A DNA stretch of 22,696 bases from an uncultured Alistipes sp. (lineage in GTDB: Bacteria; Bacteroidota; Bacteroidia; Bacteroidales; Rikenellaceae). This document shows positions 15,293-22,696 of this stretch, in pieces. The stretch spans positions 1 through 22,696 of the forward strand of contig CALGRZ010000037.1 of the NCBI GenBank assembly GCA_937880705.1, given 5' to 3'. Under the pieces are notes generated by a model. That model did not search any database. It was not told where the DNA came from and saw only the letters and a list, made by a program, of their open reading frames with translations. The translations under genes were made by a program, and so were the position numbers. How positions within the stretch are numbered: position 1 is the first letter of the stretch; each line of letters begins with the position of its first letter.

Positions 15293-16173
15293 CGTTGCTT
15301 AAACATCTTGATAAGTTCTTTGACATAGTCGCCATCGGTTGCCACCTCGGCGATGTCTATGCGGTTGTGGCTCAGACGACTACGCACCTCGTCCATCGCC
15401 CTATCGTAGCTCTGCTGCCAGTAGTCGCGCACACGGCGTGATGAGGTGTCGAGCCACTCACGGCGACCCGTTTCTAAGTCGGCAACCTCCACGATGCCCA
15501 CATTGGGCAGCGTGCGGTCGCGCTCGTCGTAGATGCGCACAGCCATAATATCGTGCTTCGATGATGCAATCTTCAGCGCATCATCAAAATGCTCGTTGTC
15601 CGCCTCGGCATTTACCAAGTCCGAAAGAAGGAACGAGGTGGTGCGCTTCTTGTTCACACCCACCAAGTAGCGTAGGGGCACCGACAGTGCGGTGCTCTCG
15701 CCCGATGGCTCAAAGCCCACCAACTCGCGGATAATCATCAAGATATGGCTACGACCCTTCTTTGGCGGGATAAACTTCTCGATGCGGTCCGAGAAGAGTA
15801 TGCAGCCCACCTTGTCGTTGTTCTTCGCTGCCGAGAATGCGAGTGTGGCGGCAACCTCGGTGATTACATTCTTCTTGGTAAGCTCCTTCGAGCCGAACAT
15901 ACGCGATGGCGAGACATCGACCAAGAGCATCATCGTCAGCTCACGCTCCTCCTCGTAGACCTTGATATGGGCACGGTCGGAGCGGGCAGTGACATTCCAG
16001 TCGATATCGCGGACATCGTCGCCCACGCGGTACTCCCTCACCTCGGCGAACGACATACCACGGCCACGAAATGCCGTGTGGTACTTGCCCGCAAAGATTT
16101 CGTCCGAAAGACCGCGCGTCTTGATTTCGACCTTGCGTACTCGGCGTAAAATATCGTTCTCGGTGAGCGTCAT
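15289..16173 (-). CDS. DUF58 domain protein (degenerate VWA partner of MoxR)
   Basis: A 294-residue cytoplasmic protein, almost always found next to moxR. It carries the DUF58 signature FRGRGMSFAEVREYRVGDDVRDIDWNVTAR at about residues 35-64, followed by HIKVYEEERE. A VWA-like fold has DVSPS in place of a MIDAS and LLSDLVNA further on. No membrane segment is seen. Its likely job is to link the MoxR ATPase to its clients or to the membrane VWA proteins. Its ATG shares one base with the moxR stop (TAATG) and its own stop overlaps the next start (ATGA), so it is firmly in the operon. Confidence 0.93.
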   Translation of the reverse strand: MTLTENDILRRVRKVEIKTRGLSDEIFAGKYHTAFRGRGMSFAEVREYRVGDDVRDIDWNVTARSDRAHIKVYEEERELTMMLLVDVSPSRMFGSKELTKKNVITEVAATLAFSAAKNNDKVGCILFSDRIEKFIPPKKGRSHILMIIRELVGFEPSGESTALSVPLRYLVGVNKKRTTSFLLSDLVNAEADNEHFDDALKIASSKHDIMAVRIYDERDRTLPNVGIVEVADLETGRREWLDTSSRRVRDYWQQSYDRAMDEVRSRLSHNRIDIAEVATDGDYVKELIKMFKQR

Positions 16174-17174
16174 TAGGGAACAATTACATTGTTGAGAATA
16201 TCGGTGATAATCTGCTCGGTGGTGATGTTCTCGGCCTCTGCCTCGTAGCTAAGGCCGATGCGGTGGCGCAATACATCGTGCGACACGGCACGCACATCCT
16301 CCGGAATTACATAGCCACGGCGCTGGATAAAGGCGTAGGCACGCGCAGCCTTTGCCAAGGCGATGCTTGCACGGGGCGAGCCACCATAGGCGATAAGGGG
16401 CTGAAGGTGCTGCAATGCTTTGTACTCGCCAGGCTCGCGCGTAGCGAAGATGATGTCGATGATATACTTCTCGATCTTCTCGTCCATATATACCATATTT
16501 ACCACCTTGCGTGCGCGCATAATATCCTCAGGCGAAATCACCTTGTTTACCTCAGGCATACCCTCGCCTGAGAGGTTCATACGGATAATGTCGAGCTCCT
16601 CCATACGCTTGGGGTACGAAATCTTCGCCTTAAGCATAAAACGGTCCACCTGTGCCTCAGGTAGGGGGTATGTACCCTCCTGCTCCAAGGGGTTCTGCGT
16701 TGCCAACACGAGGAATGGTGCAGGGAGCGGGTATGTGGTATCGCCGATTGTCACCTGCTTCTCCTGCATCGCCTCCAAGAGTGCCGACTGCACCTTGGCT
16801 GGCGAGCGGTTAATCTCGTCGGCAAGGATAAAGTTGGCGAAGATGGGGCCTCGCTTGACGGTAAACTCCTCGTTGCGCTGCGAGTAGATCAGCGTACCGA
16901 TAAGGTCGGCAGGAAGCAGGTCGGGAGTAAACTGTATACGGGCAAACTTGGCATCTACGGCCTTTGATAGTGTTGTGATTGCCAAGGTCTTAGCCAAGCC
17001 GGGGACACCCTCAAGGAGAATGTGTCCATCAGAGAGAAGACCGATAAGGAGGGTGTCGATAAGGTGCTGCTGACCCACAATCACACGCGCCATCTCCTTG
17101 CGCAGGGTATCGACAAAAATCGACTCCTGCTCGATATGAGCGTTAAGCTCTTTGATATTTACAACTTCGTTCAT
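16173..17174 (-). CDS. moxR: MoxR-family AAA+ ATPase
   Basis: Chaperone-like AAA+ ATPase, 333 residues, first gene of the bat operon. Visible ATPase parts are Walker A GVPGLAKT (56-63), Walker B ILADE (116-120), sensor 1 asparagine N161 in ATQNP, and the arginine in EAQVDRF (R178). A C-terminal lid domain carries YGGSPRASIALAKAARAYA. MoxR proteins work with VWA-domain proteins in maturing or inserting metal cofactors and in stress tolerance, and exactly such partners follow here. The start ATG at 17174 has an unusually long leader, about 90 nt to the nearest -7 box. Confidence 0.96.
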   Translation of the reverse strand: MNEVVNIKELNAHIEQESIFVDTLRKEMARVIVGQQHLIDTLLIGLLSDGHILLEGVPGLAKTLAITTLSKAVDAKFARIQFTPDLLPADLIGTLIYSQRNEEFTVKRGPIFANFILADEINRSPAKVQSALLEAMQEKQVTIGDTTYPLPAPFLVLATQNPLEQEGTYPLPEAQVDRFMLKAKISYPKRMEELDIIRMNLSGEGMPEVNKVISPEDIMRARKVVNMVYMDEKIEKYIIDIIFATREPGEYKALQHLQPLIAYGGSPRASIALAKAARAYAFIQRRGYVIPEDVRAVSHDVLRHRIGLSYEAEAENITTEQIITDILNNVIVP

Positions 17175-17226
17175 TGAGATAATAGGTATGTTCTATATTT
17201 TTAATTTTTTACGCTCTACGATTGTA

Positions 17227-17242
17227 TTCGCCTAATGGCGAA
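17227..17242 (-). promoter_or_regulatory. Small hairpin in the moxR leader
   Basis: A perfect 6-bp inverted repeat (TTCGCC-TAAT-GGCGAA) lies between the moxR -7 box and the start codon, 53 nt upstream of the ATG. It could affect leader stability or be a protein-binding site. It is too short and lacks a T-run to be a terminator. Confidence 0.35.
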
Positions 17243-17265
17243 ACGCATAAATAGCTATATTATTG

Positions 17266-17273
17266 CAAAGATA
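17266..17273 (-). promoter_or_regulatory. Bacteroidota -7 box for the moxR-bat-pepD operon
   Basis: The minus strand reads TATCTTTG (TAnnTTTG match), 92 nt upstream of moxR in the 251-bp divergent region shared with proC. The same 8-mer serves fba and queD. A -33 TTTG at normal spacing is not seen. Confidence 0.5.
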
Positions 17274-17383
17274 GTAAAAAGAAATTAGCTTTCATCACTT
17301 GATGTGGATATTTGTTGCAAGAGATGGTTGCTAAAGGTGCATCATTATGATGCAAAATGTGGGGAATTTTCCGATTTTATTTG

Positions 17384-17391
17384 TATATTTG
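17384..17391 (+). promoter_or_regulatory. Bacteroidota -7 box for proC
   Basis: TATATTTG matches TAnnTTTG, 34 nt upstream of proC. A TGTG at 17358-17361 is a weak -33 candidate at slightly long spacing. Confidence 0.5.
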
Positions 17392-17425
17392 TAGGTGAAT
17401 AGTTCAACCTAACAAGGTCAAAGAT

Positions 17426-18223
17426 ATGAAGATAGCGATTATTGGAGCAGGAAATATGGGTGGTGCGCTGGCGCGTGGTTTGGCAAAAGGCACGCTTATC
17501 TCCACCTCGGATATATATGTGGCAAATCCCTCGACAGCAAAGCTCGATGCACTAAAGGCGGAGTTTCCCACCATCAACACCACGACCTCGAACACTGAGG
17601 CTGTGGCGGCTGCCGATATGGTTGTGCTCGCCGTTAAGCCGTGGAAGGTGGTCGAGGTGCTTGGCGAGATTAAGCCCTCGTTAGACTATGAGCGTCAGGC
17701 TGTTGCCTCTATGGTTGGTGGCTTAAATATTGCTCAGCTCTCGGCGTGGCTCGACAAGGGCGATAGTAGGTTGCCCGCCACCTATCTTATTATCCCCAAC
17801 ACCGCCATTGCCACGCTTAGCAGTATGACATTTATCGCCTCGGCACGCTCGACAAGGGAGCAAGATGCACGATTGGTCGATATCTTCAACGAGTTGGGCG
17901 AGGCTATGTTGGTCGATGAGGGGCTTATCCCTGCGGGCACATCGCTCGCCTCGTGCGGTATCGCCTACGCCCTGCGCTATATCCGTGCCGCTATGGAGGG
18001 TGGCGTGGAGCTTGGTTTCAGGGCCGATGATGCCAAACGCATCGTGATGCAGACACTGCGTGGCGCTGCCGATATTCTCGCTGCCAACAACTCACACCCC
18101 GAAGCCGAAATCGACCGTGTAACAACCCCCGGAGGCCTCACCATCAAGGGCCTTAATGCAATGGAGGCCTCAGGCTTCACCCACAGCGTTATCGAGGGCC
18201 TCAGAGCCTCGACAAAGAGGTAG
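17426..18223 (+). CDS. proC: Pyrroline-5-carboxylate reductase
   Basis: Reduces 1-pyrroline-5-carboxylate to L-proline with NAD(P)H, the last step of proline synthesis. The 265-residue protein starts with MKIAIIGAGNMGGALARG, a Rossmann dinucleotide-binding loop (GAGNMG at 7-12). MVVLAVKPW and the middle segment YLIIPNTAIA follow. The C-terminal dimer domain contains RVTTPGGLTIKGL, the family signature near the active site. The length is normal. It is divergent from moxR and followed after 45 nt by the AT-rich helicase gene. No convincing terminator lies between them, so read-through into the helicase is possible. Confidence 0.95.
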   Translation: MKIAIIGAGNMGGALARGLAKGTLISTSDIYVANPSTAKLDALKAEFPTINTTTSNTEAVAAADMVVLAVKPWKVVEVLGEIKPSLDYERQAVASMVGGLNIAQLSAWLDKGDSRLPATYLIIPNTAIATLSSMTFIASARSTREQDARLVDIFNELGEAMLVDEGLIPAGTSLASCGIAYALRYIRAAMEGGVELGFRADDAKRIVMQTLRGAADILAANNSHPEAEIDRVTTPGGLTIKGLNAMEASGFTHSVIEGLRASTKR

Positions 18224-18268
18224 AGCAATTTATTGCCTTTTATTGACTACTAAAACATCTGTAATAAT

Positions 18269-20050
18269 ATGAGATATACCGACCTACTGCAAGATAAAGA
18301 TGCCGATTTAAGGGATTATCAGCAACAACACAAAGAGGAAGTTTATGAAGCGTGGGATGCAGGACATCGGAGTGTTATGTTGCAGATGCCAACTGGTACT
18401 GGCAAGACTCGTGTTTTCGTTTCCATAATTAAGGATCTTCAAAAGCATTTTGACGGAAAGTATCGTGTTTTAGTTTTGGCTCATAGGGAGGAGATATTGA
18501 GTCAGATTTCTGATACGCTTTATTCTAAATACCATGTGTCTTGTGGGAAAATTGACAGCAAAAATCGCTCGGTACATCATAATAAGGTCTTGGTTGCTTC
18601 AGTTCAAACAATGGTCAATCGCCTCGCTCAATACAAAGATGGTTTTGACTTAATTGTCGTTGATGAAGCACATCATACTAAAGCAGAGAGTTATAAAGAT
18701 ATAATAAGGGCTTATCCTACCGCAATCATTCTGGGAGTAACCGCAACGCCTTACCGTTTAAGCGGAGAAGGTTTTGAAGATGAGTATGATAAACTTATAC
18801 TCTCATCGACAATTGAGGCGTATATTAATCGCGGTGTTTTAAGTGAGATTGAATATCTACCTACTGATATAGTAATAGAGAATTGTGATAGAATCAGAAT
18901 CGGCGCTGACGGAGATTATATGAAGGAGGTATTATTTGAGCACATGGATAATCCTATGATATACAGTGCTATTACAGATGCCTATAAGAAATTTGCGAAT
19001 AATAAGAAAGGAATAGTATACACAATCAATCAAGACCATAATACTGAATTAAAAAAATGGTTTGAAGATATTGGTGTGCCGACTGAAGCAATAGACTCGA
19101 AAACACCTGCGAATAAGCGCAAAGATATTATCGATAGCTTCAAAAGAGGCGAAATAAAGGTTTTATGCAATGTAGATATATTTGGAGAGGGATTCGATTG
19201 TCCAGATGTTGATTTTATACTTTTGGCTCGACCTACAAAATCCTTATCTCTTTATCTTCAACAAGTTGGTAGAGGATTACGAAAAGCCGATAATAAAGAG
19301 AGAGTGCAAATAATTGATTGCGTTGGCTCGTATACTCGTTTTGGTCTACCTACCAAAGAGCGAAATTGGCAGAAACATTTTGATGGCGAAGGAAAAGAAA
19401 TAGATTACTCTCCCACCACCAGTGAAAAACAAAGAATCGGTAAAATTAGAGAAGAGTATGGATTGTCTGTAGAAATCAAGGAAATCCAACAGAGTGAAGA
19501 TTTAAGACACCTTAAAGATTTATTTTCTATTTGCAATGCCAAATGCTCTCATAAAGAGGAATTTAGAAATTATGGAGAGATAGATTGGGGATATAGTAAA
19601 AGCACCGTCAGAGAGTGGATAAATTGCATCAATAAGATTGATGAATTTATTATTGAAAACATCAATGGTAGTTTCACTAGTATATTTAACACCATAGATG
19701 ATGAATTGTTAAGGAGGTGGGAATCTGCGCTACAAAAATCAGTTCTGTTTATTCGTTTCAACAATACTCATAGAAATCGTTTGCTCAAACCGTTGGCAGA
19801 ATATATCAACTTTGCATATAACATAGAGCAAGAGCAAGAGCAAAAGCAAAAGAGACTAACTATAGTTCAAATTCAACAAGAAAACGAGAGTCTTCTGAGC
19901 GATATTTTAGCCAAACGAAGTGATGAAATCACAAAAGAGGATATTGAGGTAACACTCGCTACTATGCAGAAATTAAAATTGTTTACAATTTTTGATCAGA
20001 AGATCGAATCAATGAAAGCGATTCTACTATCTCGTTACAAGAAAATGTAA
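18269..20050 (+). CDS. Orphan SF2 DEAH-box helicase with unassigned C-terminal region
   Basis: A 593-residue superfamily 2 helicase of the SSL2/Res-like type. Motifs in order: LRDYQ (14-18), Walker A PTGTGKT (41-47), LAHREEIL (70-77), DEAH (132-135), TATPYR (158-163), then a second RecA-like domain with DIFGEGFDCPDVD (303-315) and QQVGRGLR (331-338). Residues ~355-593 are helical and charged, with a Gln/Glu/Lys run near 545, and match nothing I recognise. No methyltransferase, specificity subunit or nuclease motif is visible, so it is not a plain restriction gene. Codon use is clearly AT-richer than proC and the glycosidase on either side, suggesting recent acquisition. A role in phage defence or DNA repair is possible but not shown. 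Confidence 0.88.
   Translation: MRYTDLLQDKDADLRDYQQQHKEEVYEAWDAGHRSVMLQMPTGTGKTRVFVSIIKDLQKHFDGKYRVLVLAHREEILSQISDTLYSKYHVSCGKIDSKNRSVHHNKVLVASVQTMVNRLAQYKDGFDLIVVDEAHHTKAESYKDIIRAYPTAIILGVTATPYRLSGEGFEDEYDKLILSSTIEAYINRGVLSEIEYLPTDIVIENCDRIRIGADGDYMKEVLFEHMDNPMIYSAITDAYKKFANNKKGIVYTINQDHNTELKKWFEDIGVPTEAIDSKTPANKRKDIIDSFKRGEIKVLCNVDIFGEGFDCPDVDFILLARPTKSLSLYLQQVGRGLRKADNKERVQIIDCVGSYTRFGLPTKERNWQKHFDGEGKEIDYSPTTSEKQRIGKIREEYGLSVEIKEIQQSEDLRHLKDLFSICNAKCSHKEEFRNYGEIDWGYSKSTVREWINCINKIDEFIIENINGSFTSIFNTIDDELLRRWESALQKSVLFIRFNNTHRNRLLKPLAEYINFAYNIEQEQEQKQKRLTIVQIQQENESLLSDILAKRSDEITKEDIEVTLATMQKLKLFTIFDQKIESMKAILLSRYKKM
19826..19849 (+). repeat. Hexanucleotide repeat in the helicase gene
   Basis: Three GAGCAA units followed by AAGCAA, read in frame as alternating Glu-Gln then Lys-Gln. 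Gain or loss of units would keep the frame and only change the length of a charged linker. Confidence 0.6.
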
Positions 20051-20103
20051 GGAATAGCTTTTTTGTGGCAATAGAATAAATTATTAACCAAAACAATAGA
20101 ATT

Positions 20104-22440
20104 ATGAAGAGTGTAAAATGGCTAATTTGCGTGATGGCTGTCTTAGCGACAGCGTGTAGCGCGCCTAAGGTAAAGCCTGCAATCGAGCGAGATAGCGAGG
20201 TTGAGCGACAAGTGGAGGAGATACTCAAGGGTATGACACTTGAGCAGAAGGTAGGTCAGATGGCGGAGCTCGGCATCGATATGTTTGGCAATAGCGTTAC
20301 GGGCGTTGCCGACGACAAGAAATTTGAGCTTAAGGAGGATGTCTTGGAGGAGGTTGCCGAGAAGTATAAGTTTGGCTCGGTGCTAAATGCTCCGGGCAAG
20401 GCGCAGACCGCCGAGGAGTGGAACAAGATTGTAGAGAAGATTAACGAGGTGTCAATCAAGCATACCGGCCTTCCCACCCTCTACGGCATTGATGCCATTC
20501 ACGGCGCTACCTACACTTGGGCATCGCCACTCTTCCCGCAGGAGGTGAATGCCGCGGCATCGTTCAACCGCCAGTTGGTGCGCCAGATGGCAGAGATGAC
20601 TGCCTACGAGGTGCGTGCAAGCAATATTCCGTGGACCTACTCGCCCACGCTCGACCTCGGCCGTAAGGCATCGTGGCCCCGCCAGTGGGAGAGTTTCTCG
20701 GAGGATGCCTACCTCACCGCAGAGATGGCACGCGAGATGGTGCTCGGCTATCAGGGTGACGACCCCAACCACATCGATAAGTATCATATCGCCTCGTGCC
20801 CCAAGCACTATATGGCCTACGGTATGACCAATTCGGGTCAGGATCGCACCCCCGCCTATGTATCTATTGCGGAGCTTCGCGAGAAGCATTTTGCACCCTT
20901 CAAGGCGGCTATCGAGGCTGGTGCGCTGTCGATTATGGTAAACTCGGCATCGGTAAATGGCATACCCACACACGCTGACTATGAGCTACTTACCGTATGG
21001 CTCAAGGAGGGCCTTAACTGGGACGGTATGGTCGTTACGGACTGGTCGGACATCGTAAACCTCTACACCCGCGAGAAGATTGCCGTAGACTACAAAGATG
21101 CTATCCGCCTCGCTATCAATGCGGGTGTCGATATGTCGATGATTCCCTACGATGTGAACTTCTGCCCACTGCTTATCGAGCTTGTCAATGAGGGCAAGGT
21201 GTCGATGGAGCGTATCGACGATGCTGCACGCCGTATTATCCGTATGAAGATTCGCCTCGGCCTGCTTGAGACGCCCAACACCTACCTTGCGGACTATCCC
21301 AAGTTCCAGGGCGAGGAGATTCTTAAGGCGTGCTATGAGGCTGCTGCCGAGTCGATTACGCTACTTAAGAACGAGGCAAACATCCTGCCTCTTTCGCCCT
21401 CTACACGCATCCTTGTGGCAGGCCCTAATGCCGACCGTATGCGCCCCTTGTGTGGTGGCTGGAGCTACTCTTGGCAGGGCGATATAGTGGATAAGGTGTT
21501 GCCCAATGGCACTACCTTTGTAGATGCTATACGCGCTATCGGTGGCGATAATGTGAGCTATGTGGCTGGCGTGGAGTACGCCAAGGAGGGTCACTTTGCT
21601 GCGGAGTGCAATATCGACATCGAGGCTGCTGTCGGGGCTGCCAAGGGCGTAGATGTCGTGGTGCTCTGCATTGGCGAGAACTCATACTGCGAGACCCCCG
21701 GCAATATCAACGAGATTGCCCTCTCGGAGAATCAGCAGCAGCTTGCCAAGGCGCTTATCGCTACGGGCAAGCCTGTGGTGCTTGTACTAAACGAGGGCCG
21801 TGGTCGCCTTATCTCGTCGTTTGTTGATGACACAAAGGCCGTTGTTCACACCTATCTTCCTGGCACAGAGGGTGCTCGCGCACTTGCCGACATACTCTAT
21901 GGCAAGGTAAATCCTTCGGGTAAGTTGCCCTACACCTATCAGAAGTACTCTAACGCAATGACCACCTACGACCATAAGGTGTCGGAGAGCGTGGGCACTA
22001 TGGAGGGTGCTTACGACTACAACGCTGTGGTCTCTGTGCAGTGGGCATTTGGCTATGGCCTGTCGTATACCGAGTGGGAGTATAGCAACCTGCGCATCTT
22101 GGAGGGTCAGGAGTTTAAGGCGGGCGACACAATCCGTATCGCTGTCGATATCAAGAATATAGGCCAACGCGATGGCAAGGAGAGCGTTCTACTCTTTATC
22201 AACGACGATGTGGCATCTGTTGTTCCCGACGCACGCCGCTTGCGCGACTTCGATAAGGTGGAGATTGCTGCGGGCGAGAGCCGCACCGTAGAGTTCGAGG
22301 TCAAGGCCGAGGAGCTCGCCTTGGTGGGCAACGATGGCAAGTGGCACTTGGAGGAGGGCACCTTCACGGTACAGTGTGGCAACCTCACCGAGCGCCTCAC
22401 CTGCACCGCAACCACCCACTTCGGCGAGAACATCCGCTAA
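20104..22440 (+). CDS. GH3-family beta-glucosidase-type lipoprotein
   Basis: Glycoside hydrolase family 3, 778 residues, removing terminal beta-linked glucose or xylose units from oligosaccharides. The N-terminus is a lipoprotein-type signal (hydrophobic core, LATAC with Cys18). No Lys-Asp/Glu-rich surface-export signal follows the cysteine, so it is probably anchored facing the periplasm. The (beta/alpha)8 domain holds the KHY substrate-binding motif in CPKHYMAYG, and the nucleophile is Asp313 in VVTDWSD. The second alpha/beta domain runs from about 410 (ESITLLKNEANILPL, VVLCIGENSYCETPG). The C-terminus is fibronectin III-like (VDIKNIGQRDGKESVLLFI). No SusC/SusD pair or other glycosidase is adjacent, so the exact substrate is open. 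Confidence 0.93.
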   Translation: MKSVKWLICVMAVLATACSAPKVKPAIERDSEVERQVEEILKGMTLEQKVGQMAELGIDMFGNSVTGVADDKKFELKEDVLEEVAEKYKFGSVLNAPGKAQTAEEWNKIVEKINEVSIKHTGLPTLYGIDAIHGATYTWASPLFPQEVNAAASFNRQLVRQMAEMTAYEVRASNIPWTYSPTLDLGRKASWPRQWESFSEDAYLTAEMAREMVLGYQGDDPNHIDKYHIASCPKHYMAYGMTNSGQDRTPAYVSIAELREKHFAPFKAAIEAGALSIMVNSASVNGIPTHADYELLTVWLKEGLNWDGMVVTDWSDIVNLYTREKIAVDYKDAIRLAINAGVDMSMIPYDVNFCPLLIELVNEGKVSMERIDDAARRIIRMKIRLGLLETPNTYLADYPKFQGEEILKACYEAAAESITLLKNEANILPLSPSTRILVAGPNADRMRPLCGGWSYSWQGDIVDKVLPNGTTFVDAIRAIGGDNVSYVAGVEYAKEGHFAAECNIDIEAAVGAAKGVDVVVLCIGENSYCETPGNINEIALSENQQQLAKALIATGKPVVLVLNEGRGRLISSFVDDTKAVVHTYLPGTEGARALADILYGKVNPSGKLPYTYQKYSNAMTTYDHKVSESVGTMEGAYDYNAVVSVQWAFGYGLSYTEWEYSNLRILEGQEFKAGDTIRIAVDIKNIGQRDGKESVLLFINDDVASVVPDARRLRDFDKVEIAAGESRTVEFEVKAEELALVGNDGKWHLEEGTFTVQCGNLTERLTCTATTHFGENIR

Positions 22441-22696
22441 TTAGAATTGCACTGCGTGATATATATTAAGCAAGAGGCTGACCAAAAAGTGCATAATGGC
22501 TTTTGGTCAGCCTCAGTTGTGTTTAATTGCGAGTAAATTTGCGGCTTATTGGTCAAAATTAAGCGCTCTCTGCAAATTGTTCTATTTTTCCTATCTGATA
22601 TTTGAGGTTAGGGAGTACAGAGGTTGATCCTTTCTCTGTCGATGGTCGTTGCTATTGGTTATTGTTTATTTGCTAATGGTTTCGTTATTACAATAA
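22441..22696. other. Intergenic tail at window end
   Basis: This 256-bp stretch holds the hairpin after the glycosidase gene and then AT-rich DNA. A 30-codon open stretch without a start codon exists on the minus strand (22562-22651). I see no gene, promoter pair or RNA that I can support. The next gene lies outside the window. Confidence 0.6.
22474..22514 (+). terminator. Terminator-like GAGGCTGACCAAAA hairpin after the GH3 gene
   Basis: A perfect 14-bp inverted repeat (GAGGCTGACCAAAA at 22474-22487, TTTTGGTCAGCCTC at 22501-22514) with a 13-nt loop begins 33 nt after the stop. The following plus-strand sequence is only mildly T-rich. It shares its stem with the elements near 4550, 5430 and 9730. 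Confidence 0.75.

Noticed and set aside
18224..18268. GCAAT-TT-ATTGC palindrome after proC as a terminator
   Set aside because: A 5-bp stem with a 2-nt loop is too weak to call; it may be chance in AT-rich DNA.
18269..20050. Type I or III restriction enzyme subunit
   Set aside because: Only helicase motifs are seen; there is no nuclease motif, methyltransferase or specificity gene nearby.

Overview
The window looks like a chromosomal segment of a member of the Bacteroidota, most likely order Bacteroidales. The reasons are the Bacteroides-type promoter elements (TAnnTTTG -7 boxes, one with a matching TTTG -33 box), the glutamine synthetase C-terminus of the Bacteroidales type, and the aerotolerance (bat) gene set behind moxR. 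Genus was not determined. No rRNA, tRNA, CRISPR array or insertion sequence was seen.

Layout. 1-493 (+): C-terminal part of a glutamine synthetase that begins outside the window, ending at a perfect 17-bp hairpin shared with the facing gene. 564-5361 (-): four separately spaced genes: class II fructose-bisphosphate aldolase, an NCS2/AzgA-type purine permease, aspartate kinase, and an exported protein of three ~70-residue helical repeats. 5447-8813 (-): DNA polymerase I and QueD as a short operon. 8882-9528 (-): a compact DUF4160 + DUF2442/helix-turn-helix pair. Its promoter carries a perfect inverted repeat exactly between the -33 and -7 boxes, the layout of an autoregulated toxin-antitoxin-like module. 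9781-17174 (-): a tightly packed operon running moxR, DUF58, a membrane protein, batC-like TPR gene, batA, batB, then pepD. Most junctions overlap as TAATG or ATGA. 17426-22440 (+): proC, a visibly AT-rich orphan SF2 helicase, and a GH3 beta-glucosidase-type lipoprotein.

How the genes relate. The moxR-bat genes encode an AAA+ ATPase together with von Willebrand A proteins, a periplasmic TPR protein and a BatD-like membrane protein. They probably form one envelope-associated complex for stress tolerance or protein maturation. The rest are mostly housekeeping genes: nitrogen and carbon metabolism, aspartate-family and proline biosynthesis, purine uptake, replication/repair and queuosine synthesis.

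Most unusual items: the DUF4160/DUF2442-HTH pair with its palindromic operator; the AT-rich helicase with a ~240-residue C-terminal region I cannot assign; a recurrent GAGGCTGNCYAAA hairpin family behind several genes; a coding-like stretch in frame after the pepD stop; and a clamp-binding-like QGDLF motif in the linker of DNA polymerase I. None of the families named here was checked against a database; all are recognised from sequence motifs.
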